A DNA stretch of 64,000 nucleotides, taken from Hexactinellida sp. DTS-2022. Its lineage: Eukaryota > Porifera > Hexactinellida. This document shows positions 10,787 through 22,875 of the stretch, one piece after another. Positions within the stretch are counted from its first letter, which is position 1; each line of letters opens with the position of its first letter. Location of the stretch: contig JAPNXP010000008.1 in assembly GCA_028753945.1 (NCBI GenBank), positions 1,054,001 through 1,118,000 of the forward strand, read 5' to 3'. The notes under the pieces were generated by a model, which was given only the letters and a program-made list of their open reading frames with translations, was not told the DNA's origin and searched no databases. The position numbers were made by a program, and so were the translations under genes.

Positions 10787-11913
10787 CACAGTGGGCAAAA
10801 ACAGGTACATCAGCGGTCATAGGTATTTAGGTGCAAGATAGAGGTATAAAAGGTATTAGTTACCTATGGGTTATCACCTATAACAAATTGATTGGGACCA
10901 AACAAAATTTGGTATGGCTTCTATTTTTTAAGTTGTGATGACTTAGCAAAAATGAGATAAATCTAATTCCGAAAATATTTTGATAATTATCATCGATCTA
11001 GTTGGACTATTCATACTAGTAGTATATGTCGATATGTAGAATACAAATGAGCATCTTACATGTTATTTTCCGCTTTATAACTGATTAAAATCATGTCCTA
11101 TGTGAGAAACAACAAATTAATAATTACAACAGAATTCAGAAAATATTAATTATTCTGTTTTGGGATTTGAAATTAAGATACTTTCTGTTCGGATACTTCA
11201 CTGGTAATATCGATGCGTGTTTCTAGAACAATAAATGCACCAATACTAATTACATTATTCATTTTACATTGATTTAACGAATAAAGTTCAATAAACACAT
11301 TAGATATTACATATTTTACATTTTATACTTAACCACAAGTATTTGAATATTTAATAAACAACTCAATTTTTTGAAATTTTAGTCCGATGGACAGTTTAAT
11401 AATGTATGTAACATTTTTGGGTCAAATGATGTCAATTAGTGACTGGTTACATCTTAAAGAGAATTTTCTGTAGTTTAAGATAGCATAGGTGTAATAATTG
11501 ACCATATCTTACCATATAAGGTCGGGCACAAAATATACAAAAAGGATCATCGAAAACGAAATAAAATAAATGATACTGAATTCGGAAACCATAAGAGATG
11601 TACTAAGTATAGACACATATCTGGAAACTAGAAGAAAAACTGATACTAGTATGCTTCAAATGCTCTAGAAAGCTTATTTTATGTTATAAATTTAGCACTT
11701 GAAACTTGATACTATTTGAAAACTCGAGTTTTATCTTGGAAACCATAGTTTATGATCGTAATTCAAATTATAATATCTTGACTTCCAGATGGAATTTGAT
11801 AAAATAAATTATATTTCTATGGTCCTTGACTATCCTAGCAACACATATTTAAGAAATTGAGCATAAACACAGACCTCAAAATTTGAGCTATGACCGCTGA
11901 TTTGCCCACTGTG
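10787..11913. mobile_element. Nonautonomous element with CACAGTG ends and 5-bp TSD
   Basis: Left end CACAGTGGGCAAA at 10787 and right end mirrored at 11913, directly flanked by a perfect 5-bp repeat CTAAG (10782-10786 and 11914-11918). A second shared block, ATCAGCGGTCATAG, lies 15 bases inside the left heptamer but only 5 bases inside the right one. CACAGTG is the heptamer of V(D)J recombination signals, and 5-bp duplications are characteristic of Transib and RAG-like transposases. The 1.1-kb interior shows no coding domain, so it would need a transposase in trans. Confidence 0.7.
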
Positions 11914-11918
11914 CTAAG

Positions 11919-12940
11919 TACTTCAAAATGCATTTGTAAAAGGCAAAATCAAACTAAAATTGGAAAATTTATACTTTTTTTTCAATTAACAAATATTGTA
12001 GACGTCTAATTTATACTATTGAGTGAATAAAATTTCAAATCGAAAAAGTTCCATAAGGTTAGAATTGTTAATAAAGACTCTTGAATAGTATTAACTGCGG
12101 TGAGGTTTGGTATAGAAGATTTAATACTATAATAAATAATACGAGTTAAATATATAATATCTTGATAATGTATGTAAATCATCCGGAAATAGCAAATTGA
12201 CAAAAATTCTAAATTGGAGGAGCAATCGCATTATATATATACTTTCAAGTAGGAGAAGAATCAGGATAACCTTTAAAATATGCGGATTCTTGTTGAGGTG
12301 AAGGCAATTCCTAAATGAAAGAAATATCAAATCAAAAATGATTTAGAAGCTATTTTCCATCATGTACAGGGTCGTACAAGAAATGTAACCTGCCAAGGTT
12401 AAACCTGGTGCATTATTCAATGACAATGACTTTCATTCAACTTTGTATTCTTAAATTTTTTAATATTATTAGATATACACGTTCAAGTACCACTCGTATA
12501 ACTAGGCGATTATTAAACTAATCAAGAATCAGATATACTAGTGTACAGTAAGTTTTATCCGAAAATATTCATCGACGGTTGGCAGTTATGCAACTTCTAG
12601 GTTTGATTCACTACATTAGAAAGTGGTTATACCTACGTGAGTTGGAATATATTTTATGTGGAATTAACTTATATAATACATACTGTATACCTATATTTTC
12701 ATTACAAAGTGGAGTAGTGGAGAGCTGCTCCTTTTTGGGTGAATTACGCTGACTGGGAAATTTCACGAATTTTTGCAGGATTATAGTTGAAAAAAAACTC
12801 AAATTTTAGATATCATTCTACACTTCTATGCCAATTTTCAGCCCATCAGCTATAAACGTCTGGTTAGGATACAAAATAACAAAGTAAAATACAGTAAATA
12901 CTGACACTGAGTTAAATACTACTACAATACCATATGTAGA
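11919..12940. other. Spacer with a weak R1-like fragment
   Basis: Mostly AT-rich noncoding sequence. At about 12820-12870 'ctatgccaattttcagcccatcagctataaa' type sequence (shared in pieces with R1) is followed by 'ctggttagga', so an R1 remnant is likely. Nothing else is supported. Confidence 0.4.
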
Positions 12941-12944
12941 TGAA

Positions 12945-14105
12945 CAGAATTAATTAGAGAATTTGGACACTGACTTTGAGGACTTGGTAAAAGAGTTGTC
13001 TTCAGTGCAAACGAGAATCCGGCACTATGGAGATCCAATACAAACCAAAAATATCACAATGAAACTCTGCACCAAACCCAAGTTTAAGAGACCTGCTCCT
13101 TGATCAATGACTCCGTGAATTTGTTTATACGGTACACAGATCAGCAAGCTTGAGGCAAGATTGGGATCGCATGTGTCCACTGTGATGTTCCAATCCGATT
13201 CGACTCAACATTCATTCTTACATCTCGTTTAGCATCAGAAGAAGTTGTTGCAGTATTGCAAGAATTTGTAATACAACTCTTCCTTGTACTTTTCATTGGA
13301 ATATTTTGATACTTTCCAATTGTTGACATGCCTTGATCCAAGATACTACGTAATATTCAGCAAACCACCTGTCTCCGCCGGCAACAAACAGATAAAAGAG
13401 CTGATGGCTGCTGAATATGATACAGTCGAAATCGGGTTTTCCCCCCCCCCTAAATGCATTGAAAAAGAGGCAAAAAAACCCGTATTTAACAATATACAGT
13501 TCTATGAGGTTATGAAGAAACAAGGAGAAGCAAGGAGGCAAAATAACCCGGAGAGGCAAAAAAACCCGTGGCAAAAAAACCCGATTTCGACTGTACTTGC
13601 AATGTACAATCCCGTCACAATATCTATGAAGCAGCGGTTTCTGCTCCGTCCCCATCCACTGAAATAGTCATGGGAAATTCTGCAATTGAAGACTGGGCTT
13701 CCTTCTTTTTCCGATGAATGGGACATTACATTATGGACAACACAGAAGAGCAAACAATACCAATCTTAAATTCCGGATTGCAAAGTTCATACCCGATCTT
13801 TAAACAAATCGAGGTATATTGTAATGACCTCATCAGCCCGTAGAGTGAACATTTTCTGTAAAACAGCTCAAAGAACGAGGGAATCAATTGAACCAATACT
13901 AGCAAAGCAAGAAGCGACAGTGGCCGGAACTATAAACCTTTGCCCTCGGTCATCTGCGTTCTCAGGAGCAGGTGTTGGGATAGAAAGATTGTTCTCTGGT
14001 GCTTCGATTCAAGTAGAAGGCTGGATGCGATCTTTATCTAACGTAGCACTTAAAGAAAGAACCATGATTGCATCTAATCGTGATTTGTTAGATTTGATGT
14101 ATTAG
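12945..14105 (+). pseudogene. hAT transposase relic with C-terminal dimerisation domain
   Basis: The clearest part is at 13960-14105, reading GVGIERLFSGASIQVEGW..LS..A.ERTMIASNRDLL. This is the hAT C-terminal dimerisation motif (ERLFS.A ... N..LL). Upstream, about 13290-13420 reads QLLTCLDPRYYVIFSKPP, the LDPRYK region found in many hAT transposases, and 13594-13800 continues the same protein (IEDWASFF). Stops and frame changes separate the pieces, and a 171-bp MITE interrupts the frame at 13423. The N-terminal BED finger and the first catalytic region are not recognisable. Confidence 0.7.
13423..13593. mobile_element. 171-bp MITE nested in the hAT relic, TA target site
   Basis: Ends CAGTCGAAATCGGGTTTT and the reverse complement CCCGATTTCGACTG, flanked by TA on both sides (13421-13422, 13594-13595). 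The interior repeats 'ggcaaaaaaacccg'. Removing it rejoins the hAT reading frame across the site (EYD before, CNVQS after). Probably mobilised by a Tc1/mariner or pogo transposase. Confidence 0.85.
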
Positions 14106-15085
14106 CAAATTTGTAATCCTAGAACCATACTACATGCTAGTACTCATACAAGTATCTGCCATGACTAATTACTAGTAATAATATGAGTAATATCTTTTCA
14201 GTTACAGTACAGATAATACTAATCATACATTTAAGTTTGAGTTTCAGTTTAAATAATTAATATATTTCAGTCTACTTTCAGTTTCAGTTCGATAAAAGGA
14301 TAAAAAATAATTTAAGTTGAATTTCAGTTTCAGTTATTTTAAACTTCCAGTTTCAGTTAGCAGCACAACTAGTAAGCAATATGTCGTCACTAAAGCTAAG
14401 CCCAACAGATGCACATCTGGTATGGTGGAAATGGTTCGAAAAACCAAAATACTAAATAGTTCGAATTTTTCAAAATAGGAAATTGTTCGAACCAAAATAG
14501 GAAATAGTTCGAATTTCATTTTGTATTGTATGACCATGGATTCAAGCCGGATTTTTCTCATATCCATGGTGTAGCAACATTAAAATCGAATTATTTCTTA
14601 TTTTGAAAAATCGAACTATTTCCGCATTACAGCACATCTTCTTACTAAGCTTAAAAAGTATGTCAGAAAGGAATGGATAAAGAGAGATTATTTGTCGGTT
14701 TATCATTCAGTTCACAAAACCAACAATTGTTGCGAAGTTCATTACAGATGATTGAAATCGATTATTCATGTGAAAACACCCAATATATGGAAATTTATGG
14801 AAATATTGTAAAATATTACCTGGAGTATGGAAAGGTTATTGAATGGCTTATAAATGGATATTGAAGTTTTTCTCTTAACAGAGAAAAACTTCAAAGCAAA
14901 GAATATACTCCAATGCAATACGTTAAAGATGTATCTTACACAGTCCGTAAATCATAGTTCTGATACTGATATCGACTATTCGGATTGTGAAGAGAGTGAT
15001 GAGGATACTGAAATAAATTAAGAAGCTTTGGTTAATCGATACGTTATTTGCTTGCAAAACAGGAATTCTATATATGTATTCTTAC
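14106..15085. other. Stretch with an inverted-repeat MITE-like segment and a decayed acidic coding tail
   Basis: At 14430-14630 'cgaactatttcc'/'ggaaatagttcg' type repeats face each other around a centre near 14540, suggesting a small foldback element. At 14880-15020 a plus-strand frame ends SSDTDIDYSDCEESDEDTE before a stop, a plausible acidic protein C-terminus that I cannot place. Confidence 0.4.
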
Positions 15086-15545
15086 CAAGTGGGCAGGGTT
15101 GGGGCCGATTACGATTACAATCGCAATCGATTGTAATCGATTATACATTTCGCTGTAATCATAATCGTAATCGTAATCAGATGATTCTATTAGAGTGTAA
15201 TCGTATTGTAATCGTAATCATGTTATTTTATTAACCGTAATATCTTTGAAATTAAGGGTATATTACAAATTCGTAGGATTGCACCTGTGAAAGTGCCTTT
15301 ATTAAATAAAAGTCACATTAAATATGAATTCCATCATAAGATATACAGTAACAGTTAGTTTATTGAAATTGACACTTTTCCTTGTTGTTAGTACTTTTAG
15401 ATTCGAATTTATCAGAGTTGGCCAGAGTTAGTTAGTAACATTTTGGGTTGTTTTCATAATCGTAATCATATACAAGTATATAGTAATCGTAAACGTAAAT
15501 GGCTTAAAAATTATAGATCGTAATCGTAATCATAATCATAATCGT

Positions 15546-16560
15546 TTAAAAAATTCCAAAATTGCAGCCTGTGCCGACGCAGGATCGTTTGGTGGCACTA
15601 TATTTTGATGGTGGTTTATTGATAGTGCGTCCAAAAGGAACATGCTGTCGGCACAGCTGCAATTTTGGAATTATTTTTCGCCATGTCATCATTACTATGA
15701 AGGTGTTAAATTATTTCAGAAAGGTGTTTCAAAAGGTAACGACCCTTAGTGAGTTGGAAGTTTCGTTTTTGCTCACTTCATTTCAAAGATATTCAAGTTT
15801 CAGTTAAATATAATAATTGATGAGTCAGCATTTTTTATGTGCGTGTTGGGTGATCACCCAACACCAACCAACCCATTCGAAATATAGAATTCACAAAATT
15901 GTAAAAACACATTTTTTGACGATGTCATCATCACCTCAAGGTGTCAAGACCCATTTGTAGAGGTGTTACTTGGCATAAGGACCAATTGATAAATTGAAAA
16001 TTTGTTTCTATTTGCTATGATTTCTGAGATTAATGAAATTTAGCTAATTAGTATAAATATTTAATTAACGTACATGTATTCATAATTTAACACCATTATT
16101 ATGACAGCAGAATAAAATAAATTAAATCATTTGTAATAATTATTAATTTAAATTGAATTTTACTAAAATTTGAATTCAGCGCACTCGATAACCCCAATAA
16201 TCTAATTGGAATCGTTTCTATAAGTTAAACACAGAGCGAATTAAATAGAATTAAATATGTCAGTGTATCCATTGTGCAAGAATATTCTAAGTATAATCAC
16301 GTAATCTGTTGTTGTAATCTGTTGTTGTAATAAATATAATCACGTAATCTGTTGTTGTTATGGAATGTAAAATCTTAGTTTTCAATTAGAAAATAGAAGC
16401 CTATTCGATTTCACAAGTGGAATCAATATAATTATCGCAAGTTGAAATAATAGTGAAAGATTTAACAAGTTTAATCAATATATTTCTTACAAGTTGAAAC
16501 AATGAAATTAGATGTCACAGTTTTACTGAAACTGAAGTGTGAGTAAACAAAGAAATTTCA
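15546..16560 (+). repeat. R1 unit, subtype A, with hairpin at its left edge
   Basis: Starts with the hairpin module (about 15550-15675: arms 'ttccaaaattgcagcc' and 'gctgcaattttgga'). Then follows the A-type flank, with 'catgtcatcat', 'gtgttgggtgatcaccca' and 'cgcactcgataacccc'. It ends in the shared block 'gtgagtaaacaaagaaattt'. Subtype A flanks recur at 18880-19650 and 55551-57190. Confidence 0.75.
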
Positions 16561-19500
16561 ACCCCCATTTCTGGCACAAATTGACCCCTTTATTGAAAAA
16601 TTTCTTCACCCATCAGACGCAGAATTTTATGGCGAATCCAAATGTGAAATAAAATTTTGGGGTTTAGTAAAACAATTTTTAAGTTATGGACCAGACAAAA
16701 TTTGAAAGGTGTTAAAGATGTGTCAAAAATTTCTTAATCAAAAATCGTAATCCCAGGTGCAAATTAGACGGTCCCATCGCACCTACATGCCAATTTTAGG
16801 CCCATCAACTATAAAGCTCTGGCCAGGGCACCGTCTACGGAGAAAAATAGAAAAAAAATCCAAAATTGCAGCTGAGCCGACGCATGTTCCTTTGGTGGCA
16901 CTATATTTTGTTGGTTGTTTATTGATAGTGCCCCCAAAGGAACATGCTGTCGGCGCAGGCAGCAATTTTGGATTTTTTTTCGCCAAGTCATCAACGCCTC
17001 AAGGAGTCAAGAACCATTTGTTAATCGGTCCAAGTCACAAGGAACGGTAGATAAATTTGAAGTTTATTTATATCATAAACCATCTTGAGTTTAATGCCAT
17101 TAATCTATTATGTATTGATAATAAATTATATTATTTGTTATTTATTTTAGCAATGTTATCCACGGTTGAGTTGAATTAAGTCAACAAATTTCTTATTTAA
17201 TTTAATTTGTTTTAATTCATTAAATAGTAATTCTAAAATTAAATAGAAGCCAGCTGAAATTTCTAAGTTAAATCAATATAATTATCGCAAGTTGAATCAA
17301 TAGAGTAAGATTTAACAAGTTAAATCAATATAATTATTACAAGTTGAAACAATAGAATTTGATTTCACAGTTTTACAGAAATTGAAGTGTTGAGTAAACA
17401 AATAGATTTCAACTCCCATTTATGGCAGAAATTAAACCCATTATTTAAAAATTTCTTCCCCCAACAGACGCAGAATTTTAATGGGAATCCAAATATGAAA
17501 TAAAATTTGGGGTTTAGTAGAACATATTTTGAGTTATGGACCAGACAAATTTTGAAAGGTTTTAAAGATGTGTCTAAAATTTGTTAATCAAAAATTGTAC
17601 CCCCAGGTGCAAATTAGACGTCGACTCCGAACCTACATTCCAAGTTTCAGCCCTCTATGTATATAGGTGTGGCCAGGGCACCTGCTACGGAGAAATAAAA
17701 AAAATCCAAAATTGCAGACTGTGCCGACGCATGTACCTTTGGTGGGACTATATTTTGTTGGTGGTTTATTGATAGTGCCTCCAAAGGAACATGCTGTCGG
17801 CACAGTCTGCAATTTTGGATTTTTTTTCGCCCAGTCATCAACGCCTCAAGGTGTCAAAAACCATTTGTTAATTGGTCCGAGTCACAAGGAATGGTAGATA
17901 AATTTGAAATTTGTTTCTATCGTAAACCATCTATAGTTTACTGCCATTTATTCATTATATATCGATAATAAATTATATTATTAGTTATTTATTTTAGCAA
18001 TGTTATCCACGGCTAAGTTTAATTAAGTCAACAAATTCCTTATATTATAATATTTTATTTAATCCATTGTATAGTAATACTAAAATTAAATAGAAGCCAG
18101 CTGGAATGTATAAGTTAAATCAATATAATTATCGCAAGTTGAATCACTAGAGTAGGATTTAACAAGTTAAATCAATATAATTATTACAAGTTGAAACAAT
18201 AGAATTAGATTTAACACTTTACTGAAATTGAAGTGTCAGTAAACAAAGAAATTTCAAACCCCATTTATGGCAGAAATAAAACTCTTTATTGAAAGTTTTC
18301 TTCTCCCATCAGACGCAGAATTTTATGGCGAATCCAAATGTGAAATAAAATTTTGGGGTTTAGTAAAACATATTTTGAGTTATGGACCAGACAAATTTTG
18401 AAAGGTGTTAAAGATGTGTCAAAAATTTGTTAATACAAAATCGTAACCCCAGGTGCAAATTAGACGTCGACTCCGAATCTACATGCCAAGTTTCAGCCCT
18501 CTATGTATACAGGTGTGGCCAGGGCACCTGCTACGGAGAAATAATAATAATAAAAATAAAGGCAGTGATTCCAATACTGGGCCACTATACTATAGTATAG
18601 TCGGCACAGTAATAAAAATAAAGGCAGTAAGATTAGAACTGGGCCACTATACTATAGTATAGTCGGCACAGTAATAAATAATAATAATAAAGGCAGTGAT
18701 TCCAATACTGGCCCACTATACTATAGTATAGTCGGCACAGTAAAAAAAAATCCAAAATTGCAGCCTGTGCCGACGCATGTTCCTTTGGTGGCACTATATT
18801 TTGATGGTGTTTTATTGATAGTGCCTCCAAAGGAACATGCTGTCGGCGCAGGCTGCAATTTTGGATTTTTTTTAGCCATGTCATCATCATTATGAAGGTG
18901 TTAAATTATTTCAGAAAGGTGTTTCAGAAGGCATCGACCCTTAGAGTGGTGGAAGTTTCCATTTTGTTCACTTCATTTTAGAGATATTTAAGTTTGAGTA
19001 GAATCTAATAGCTGATGACTCAGTATTTTTTATGTGAGTGTTGGGTCATCACCCAACATCAACTAACCCATTTTAAATATCGAATTAACAAAATTGTAAA
19101 AACACATTTTTTTAACGATGTCATCATCACCTCAAGGTGTCAAGACCCACTTGTGTAGGTGGCACGTGCCATGAGGACCAATTGATAAATTGAAAGTTTG
19201 TTTCTATCTTCTATGATCTCTGAGATTTATGATATTTAATTAATTAGTATATATAATTATTAATATTATTTATAATTTAACACCAATTTCAATGTCAACT
19301 TATATTTATTAAGTTTAATTATTTTGTCATAAATAATAAATTAATTAATTTGGCTATCAAATTTCAATTTCGCACACTCGATAACCCCTAATATACAAAT
19401 TGGAAGCATCTATATAAGTCATATACTGACTGAATTAATTATAATTAATTACGTCAGTATATTAACAGTGCAATAATATTCTCGCTGAAGTAAATATAAT

Positions 19501-19650
19501 CACATAATCTGTCGTTGTTATGAAATATATAATCTTTTTTTTCAATTGGAAAATAGAAGCCTACTCGATTTCACAAGTTGAATCAATATAATAATAACGA
19601 GTTGAAACAATATAATTAGATTTAACACTTTCAATTGAACTGAAGTGTTA
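16561..19650 (+). repeat. R1 tandem array, three units
   Basis: Units start at about 16561, 17418 and 18256, each opening with 'caacccccattt' or 'caactcccattt' and 'cagacgcagaatttta'. Each then carries 'caggtgcaaattagacg', 'ctctggccagggcacc', the hairpin module (about 16855-16982, 17700-17827 and 18745-18872) and an A- or B-type flank ending in 'agttgaaacaatagaatt'. Period is about 840 bp for B-type units and longer for the A-type unit. The third unit has three palindromic cassettes between the 'ctacggaga' block and the hairpin. Small open frames here are hairpin translations and not genes. Confidence 0.85.
18555..18742. repeat. Palindromic cassette array, 3 copies
   Basis: Three units of about 60 bp, each 'ggcagt' + variable bases + 'actgggccactatac' + 'tatagtatagtcggcacagt', joined by A and AAT runs. 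The core ACTATACTATAGTATAGT is a perfect 18-bp palindrome, and the wider 36 bp are an imperfect palindrome. Confidence 0.9.
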
Positions 19651-19970
19651 GTAAACAAAGGAAACTTGCAACTCAATTGTGGCACAAACTAAGTACAATT
19701 TTAAAATTCGTGCACTGTGAAAAGGTGTAGAATTTAATTCTCTATCGAATGCATATAAATTTAATTTTCGGGTACTATTTATTGTTCCTGTTTCAATATT
19801 AAACAGGTGCAAAAATGTGTCCAAAAAAATGTAATAACAAATCATGACCCCAGGTGCACATCTGTAACCCATGAGACACATATCCTGAAAATTTGAGCTC
19901 TTAGTTAATATAACTCTGTTCTGTGGAGAGGATACGGAAGGATAATAATAATAATTACCAACCAAAGCAC
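19651..19970 (+). repeat. R1-related unit, divergent type
   Basis: Resembles 63770-63950: shared blocks 'gtaataacaaatc', 'ccccaggtgcacatctgtaa', 'gagacacatatcctgaaa' and 'cttagttaat'. It lacks the hairpin and leads straight into (AAT)n and the cassette array at 19971. Confidence 0.65.
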
Positions 19971-20280
19971 TAAGACCAATACTGGGCCACTATACTATAG
20001 TATAGTCGGCACAGTAATAATAATAATAATATTAAAGGCAGTAAGATTAGAACTGGGCCACTATACTATAGTATAGTCGGCACAGTAATAATAATAATAA
20101 TAATAACTAACCAAAGCACTAAGATTAGAACTGGGCCACTATACTATAGTATAGTCGGCACAGTAATAAAGGCAGTGATTCCAATACGGGGCCACTATAC
20201 TATAGTATAGTCGGCACAGTAATAATAATGGCAGTGATTTCAATACTGGGCCACTATACTATAGTATAGTCGGCACAGTA
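19971..20280. repeat. Palindromic cassette array, 5 copies
   Basis: Five copies of the same 36-bp imperfect palindrome (centres near 19996, 20070, 20146, 20202, 20262) joined by AAT repeats and 'ggcagtgatt' or 'gcactaagattag' tracts. One to three substitutions occur per copy, while the 18-bp perfect core is unchanged in all five. Confidence 0.9.
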
Positions 20281-20420
20281 AAAATATAGATCGTAATCGT
20301 AATCATCTGAAAAGTAATCGGCCCCAACCCTGCCCGTGGGCATGCACAGGTTTGTGGAAATTGCGAGATCAATTTCACAACAGGAGACAAATGTCCTACT
20401 TGTACGTCTAATCATGACAT

Positions 20421-21166
20421 ACTATATATACGGCTACACATGCCACCGAATCATAAGAAAAAATAAGAGTCCAATTTTGCAATTTTATTCTCAGCTATGC
20501 TTCCTATTGGCATAATTTGCATTGTATATGGGGTAATCAACCATTGCGAGTGCAATGGAACCACTTTTGAGAAACTCATAATTCTGGTAAAGCTGTTTAG
20601 GCGCCATTTAATGATGACACCACAAATATACTATATATACAATTCGAGTCTAGAAGAACTACGAGAAAATGAGATATTTTGCTAATATGCTTAGAATACA
20701 TTTCCGAATATATAATGAGAATGGATATATATATAAACCAGCAATTATTACGTTTTATGGACGAAAATAGTAACTTGTTACTCGGACACTACTTATATTT
20801 TAGCATGTGGTTTTTTAGAATTTTTTAGAATTTTTAGAATGTCGCCATTTTGTGATTTAGAAGCCTTTGAAGTGTGAAATAAATCCATATTATAAAGTAG
20901 AAAGACAATGAAATTTAAGGCATTTGAATTTTTTTCAATTTTTCCAAAAATTGTAATCGTCGTCAAGTAATTGCGCCTAAACAGCTTAACCACAAATCTG
21001 AGATTCTCAAAAGTGGTTCAATTGGACTCGCAATGGTTGATTACCCCATATCAATGCAAATTATTCCAATAGGAACTAGGAAGCATAGTTTAGTATAGAA
21101 TAAATTACAAAATTGGACTTTTATTTTTTATTATGATTCGGTGGCATGTGTTGCCGTATATATAGT
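20421..21166. mobile_element. Foldback element with about 190-bp inverted repeats
   Basis: Left arm 20421-20604 and right arm 20974-21166 are inverted copies with a few indels, ending in 'actatatatacggc' and its complement. Shared internal tracts include 'tgccaccgaatcataa', 'gggtaatcaaccattgcgag' and 'agctgtttaggcgc'. The middle 370 bp are AT-rich and noncoding. Target duplication is unclear. Confidence 0.75.
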
Positions 21167-21676
21167 AGGCCATGGTCTAATATGTATAACAAGCAAATTA
21201 GAAATATTTCAATAAATACTAAGTTTCTAGCTGACTCATAACTCAACTTCAATCATTATTTTTCCTTCGGGTTATCAGTTTGTAACTATGCTCTCAGTAT
21301 TTTATGCTCATTTATTATAAAAATATGATTATCAAATGTTTAGTCCTAATATATTTACTTTGTCTGCATATAGTTATTTTAAACAACTTTTGATAGAATT
21401 TCTACACTACTACATATTTGTAGAACATTGATCAAATTAAATCTTATCAGAATTTGATCAAAGTCTAGTTCAGCAGCATATAGTAGAATTTTAATCAAAT
21501 CACCTCCATTTTTTCTAAATGGCATTTAAGCAGTTGGGTATAGAACTCTGATTAAAAATGGCTAGTGTAAGCAATCAACAGGAATATTTGATAAAAACGT
21601 GCTAAGGTACTACATCAGTTGCAAATGCAGAAATTTAATCAAAAAATTTAATCCTAAATTTGATCAAGTTCGACAT
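21167..21676. other. AT-rich spacer
   Basis: Noncoding. Variants of 'aatttgatcaaa' recur several times (about 21430-21670), but I see no clear unit or gene. Confidence 0.4.
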
Positions 21677-22286
21677 CAGGACCCGTATTCACTAAGATTT
21701 CTTAGTACTTAAGTACTAAGTATATACTTAAGTACTAAGTACGTACTTAGTTAAGTACATACTTAAGTCGTATTCACTAAGAAATATTGTTGTACTTAAG
21801 TACATACTTAACTAAGTAAGTACTTAAGTACGAAATTGAATTATATTTATTCAATTTTATTTAATAGCATAGCATATTAGTGTATGGAATGCAATTGTAA
21901 TAGCTTGCTGTATTCTTTTAACTTTAAAAAGAATATTCTCAATGAAGTTCCTGTGATTTTTGTGCTTGAGAAAAAACAGACTTTTAGAAAACAACAACCA
22001 ATTGTAATAAATGTTGAAAATAGAATCATAAACTTCCCCTAAAGTAAAGCAAGTACTACTAGAAATCTAATACAATGTTTTAATTAAACACCAACGTCTA
22101 AAGAGTCAATAAAAGAAAATTCTTATAAGTTAAGTCAACTTAGTAGGTTACTTAAGTTTTGTACTCAAGTATGTACTTAAGTACACACTTAAATCTTAGT
22201 GAATACGACTTAAGTACATACTTAGTACTTAAGTACTAAGTACGTACTTAAGTAAGTACTTAACTTCTTAGTGAATACGGGCACAG
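21677..22286. mobile_element. MITE with CCCGTATTCACTAAGA ends
   Basis: Ends share CCCGTATTCACTAAGA in inverted orientation, and the arms are built from AAGTACTTAAGTACTAAGTA-type palindromic repeats over about 160 bp each. A half copy in opposite orientation lies at 39440-39612. Such ends occur in Harbinger-type MITEs, but the duplication here is not clear. Confidence 0.7.
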
Positions 22287-22875
22287 TTCGATCAAAGTTC
22301 CATAAATAATGGAAATAGATTTCTTTGAATCAGAACACCTCTGTACGGAATAGCGAGGGTGTACTATACTAATAAAAATGACCAAATTCGACTCCAAATG
22401 TGCGGACCATAGGTGTTAAATTACAAAAAATCATTTACGTAAAGAGATGGGTAGACAGGGGGAAGAAACGGTATCAAATTTATTGAAAAATTGAATTTCA
22501 AATACTTTATCCAGTTTGTATAGTTGTCAACATTTCATACTCGATTATTGGTTTCTAATACGTTCCAATGGTTTGTATCGTTGTCATGTAAATTAATGCT
22601 GTCATATAAAAATATTTTGGTCGCATTACAGATGATGCGACATAATTTTATAATTGGAAGCATTATACTTGGTGGATTAATGATAGTGCATCGAAAAGCA
22701 AATGATGTCAGTACAACTATAATTTTAGATATTTGTGCGAATGCATTTTAAATTAAATATATCCTGAGTTGCCTAATCAATATCACTAGGTAAAATAAAT
22801 AATATGAAAAACTACATTTGTTGAATTCTGCAATTTCAATAACGCCTATAAATTATTAAATAATAGAGTATCTGC
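22287..22875. other. Spacer with a single degenerate TIR end
   Basis: At 22330-22365 'cacctctgta' and 'tagcgagggtgtacta' match the right end of the 5454-6222 family; no left partner was found. A weak R1-like hairpin echo ('gtggattaatgatagtgc') is at 22668-22690. Confidence 0.45.

Larger units (their letters stand above)
15094..20332. mobile_element. hAT-type MITE split by an R1 array insertion
   Basis: Left end CAGGGTTGGGGCCGATTACG at 15094 and the mirrored right end at 20332. The flanks CAAGTGGG and CCCGTGGG agree at 6 of 8 positions, which fits an old 8-bp hAT duplication. The interior of the MITE is made of 'gtaatcgtaatc' repeats (15110-15545 and 20285-20315). Between about 15546 and 20280 lies R1 array material. 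The motif 'tagatcgtaatcgtaatcat' occurs on both sides of the inserted block (about 15509 and 20286). Confidence 0.65.

Noticed and set aside
16757..18890. Several 60-100-codon frames on both strands
   Set aside because: They all translate the R1 hairpin and its flanks, repeat in every copy and shift frame between copies.
19971..20280. CRISPR-like array of palindromic repeats
   Set aside because: The spacers are simple AAT runs and related tracts, the host is eukaryotic, and no cas genes exist.
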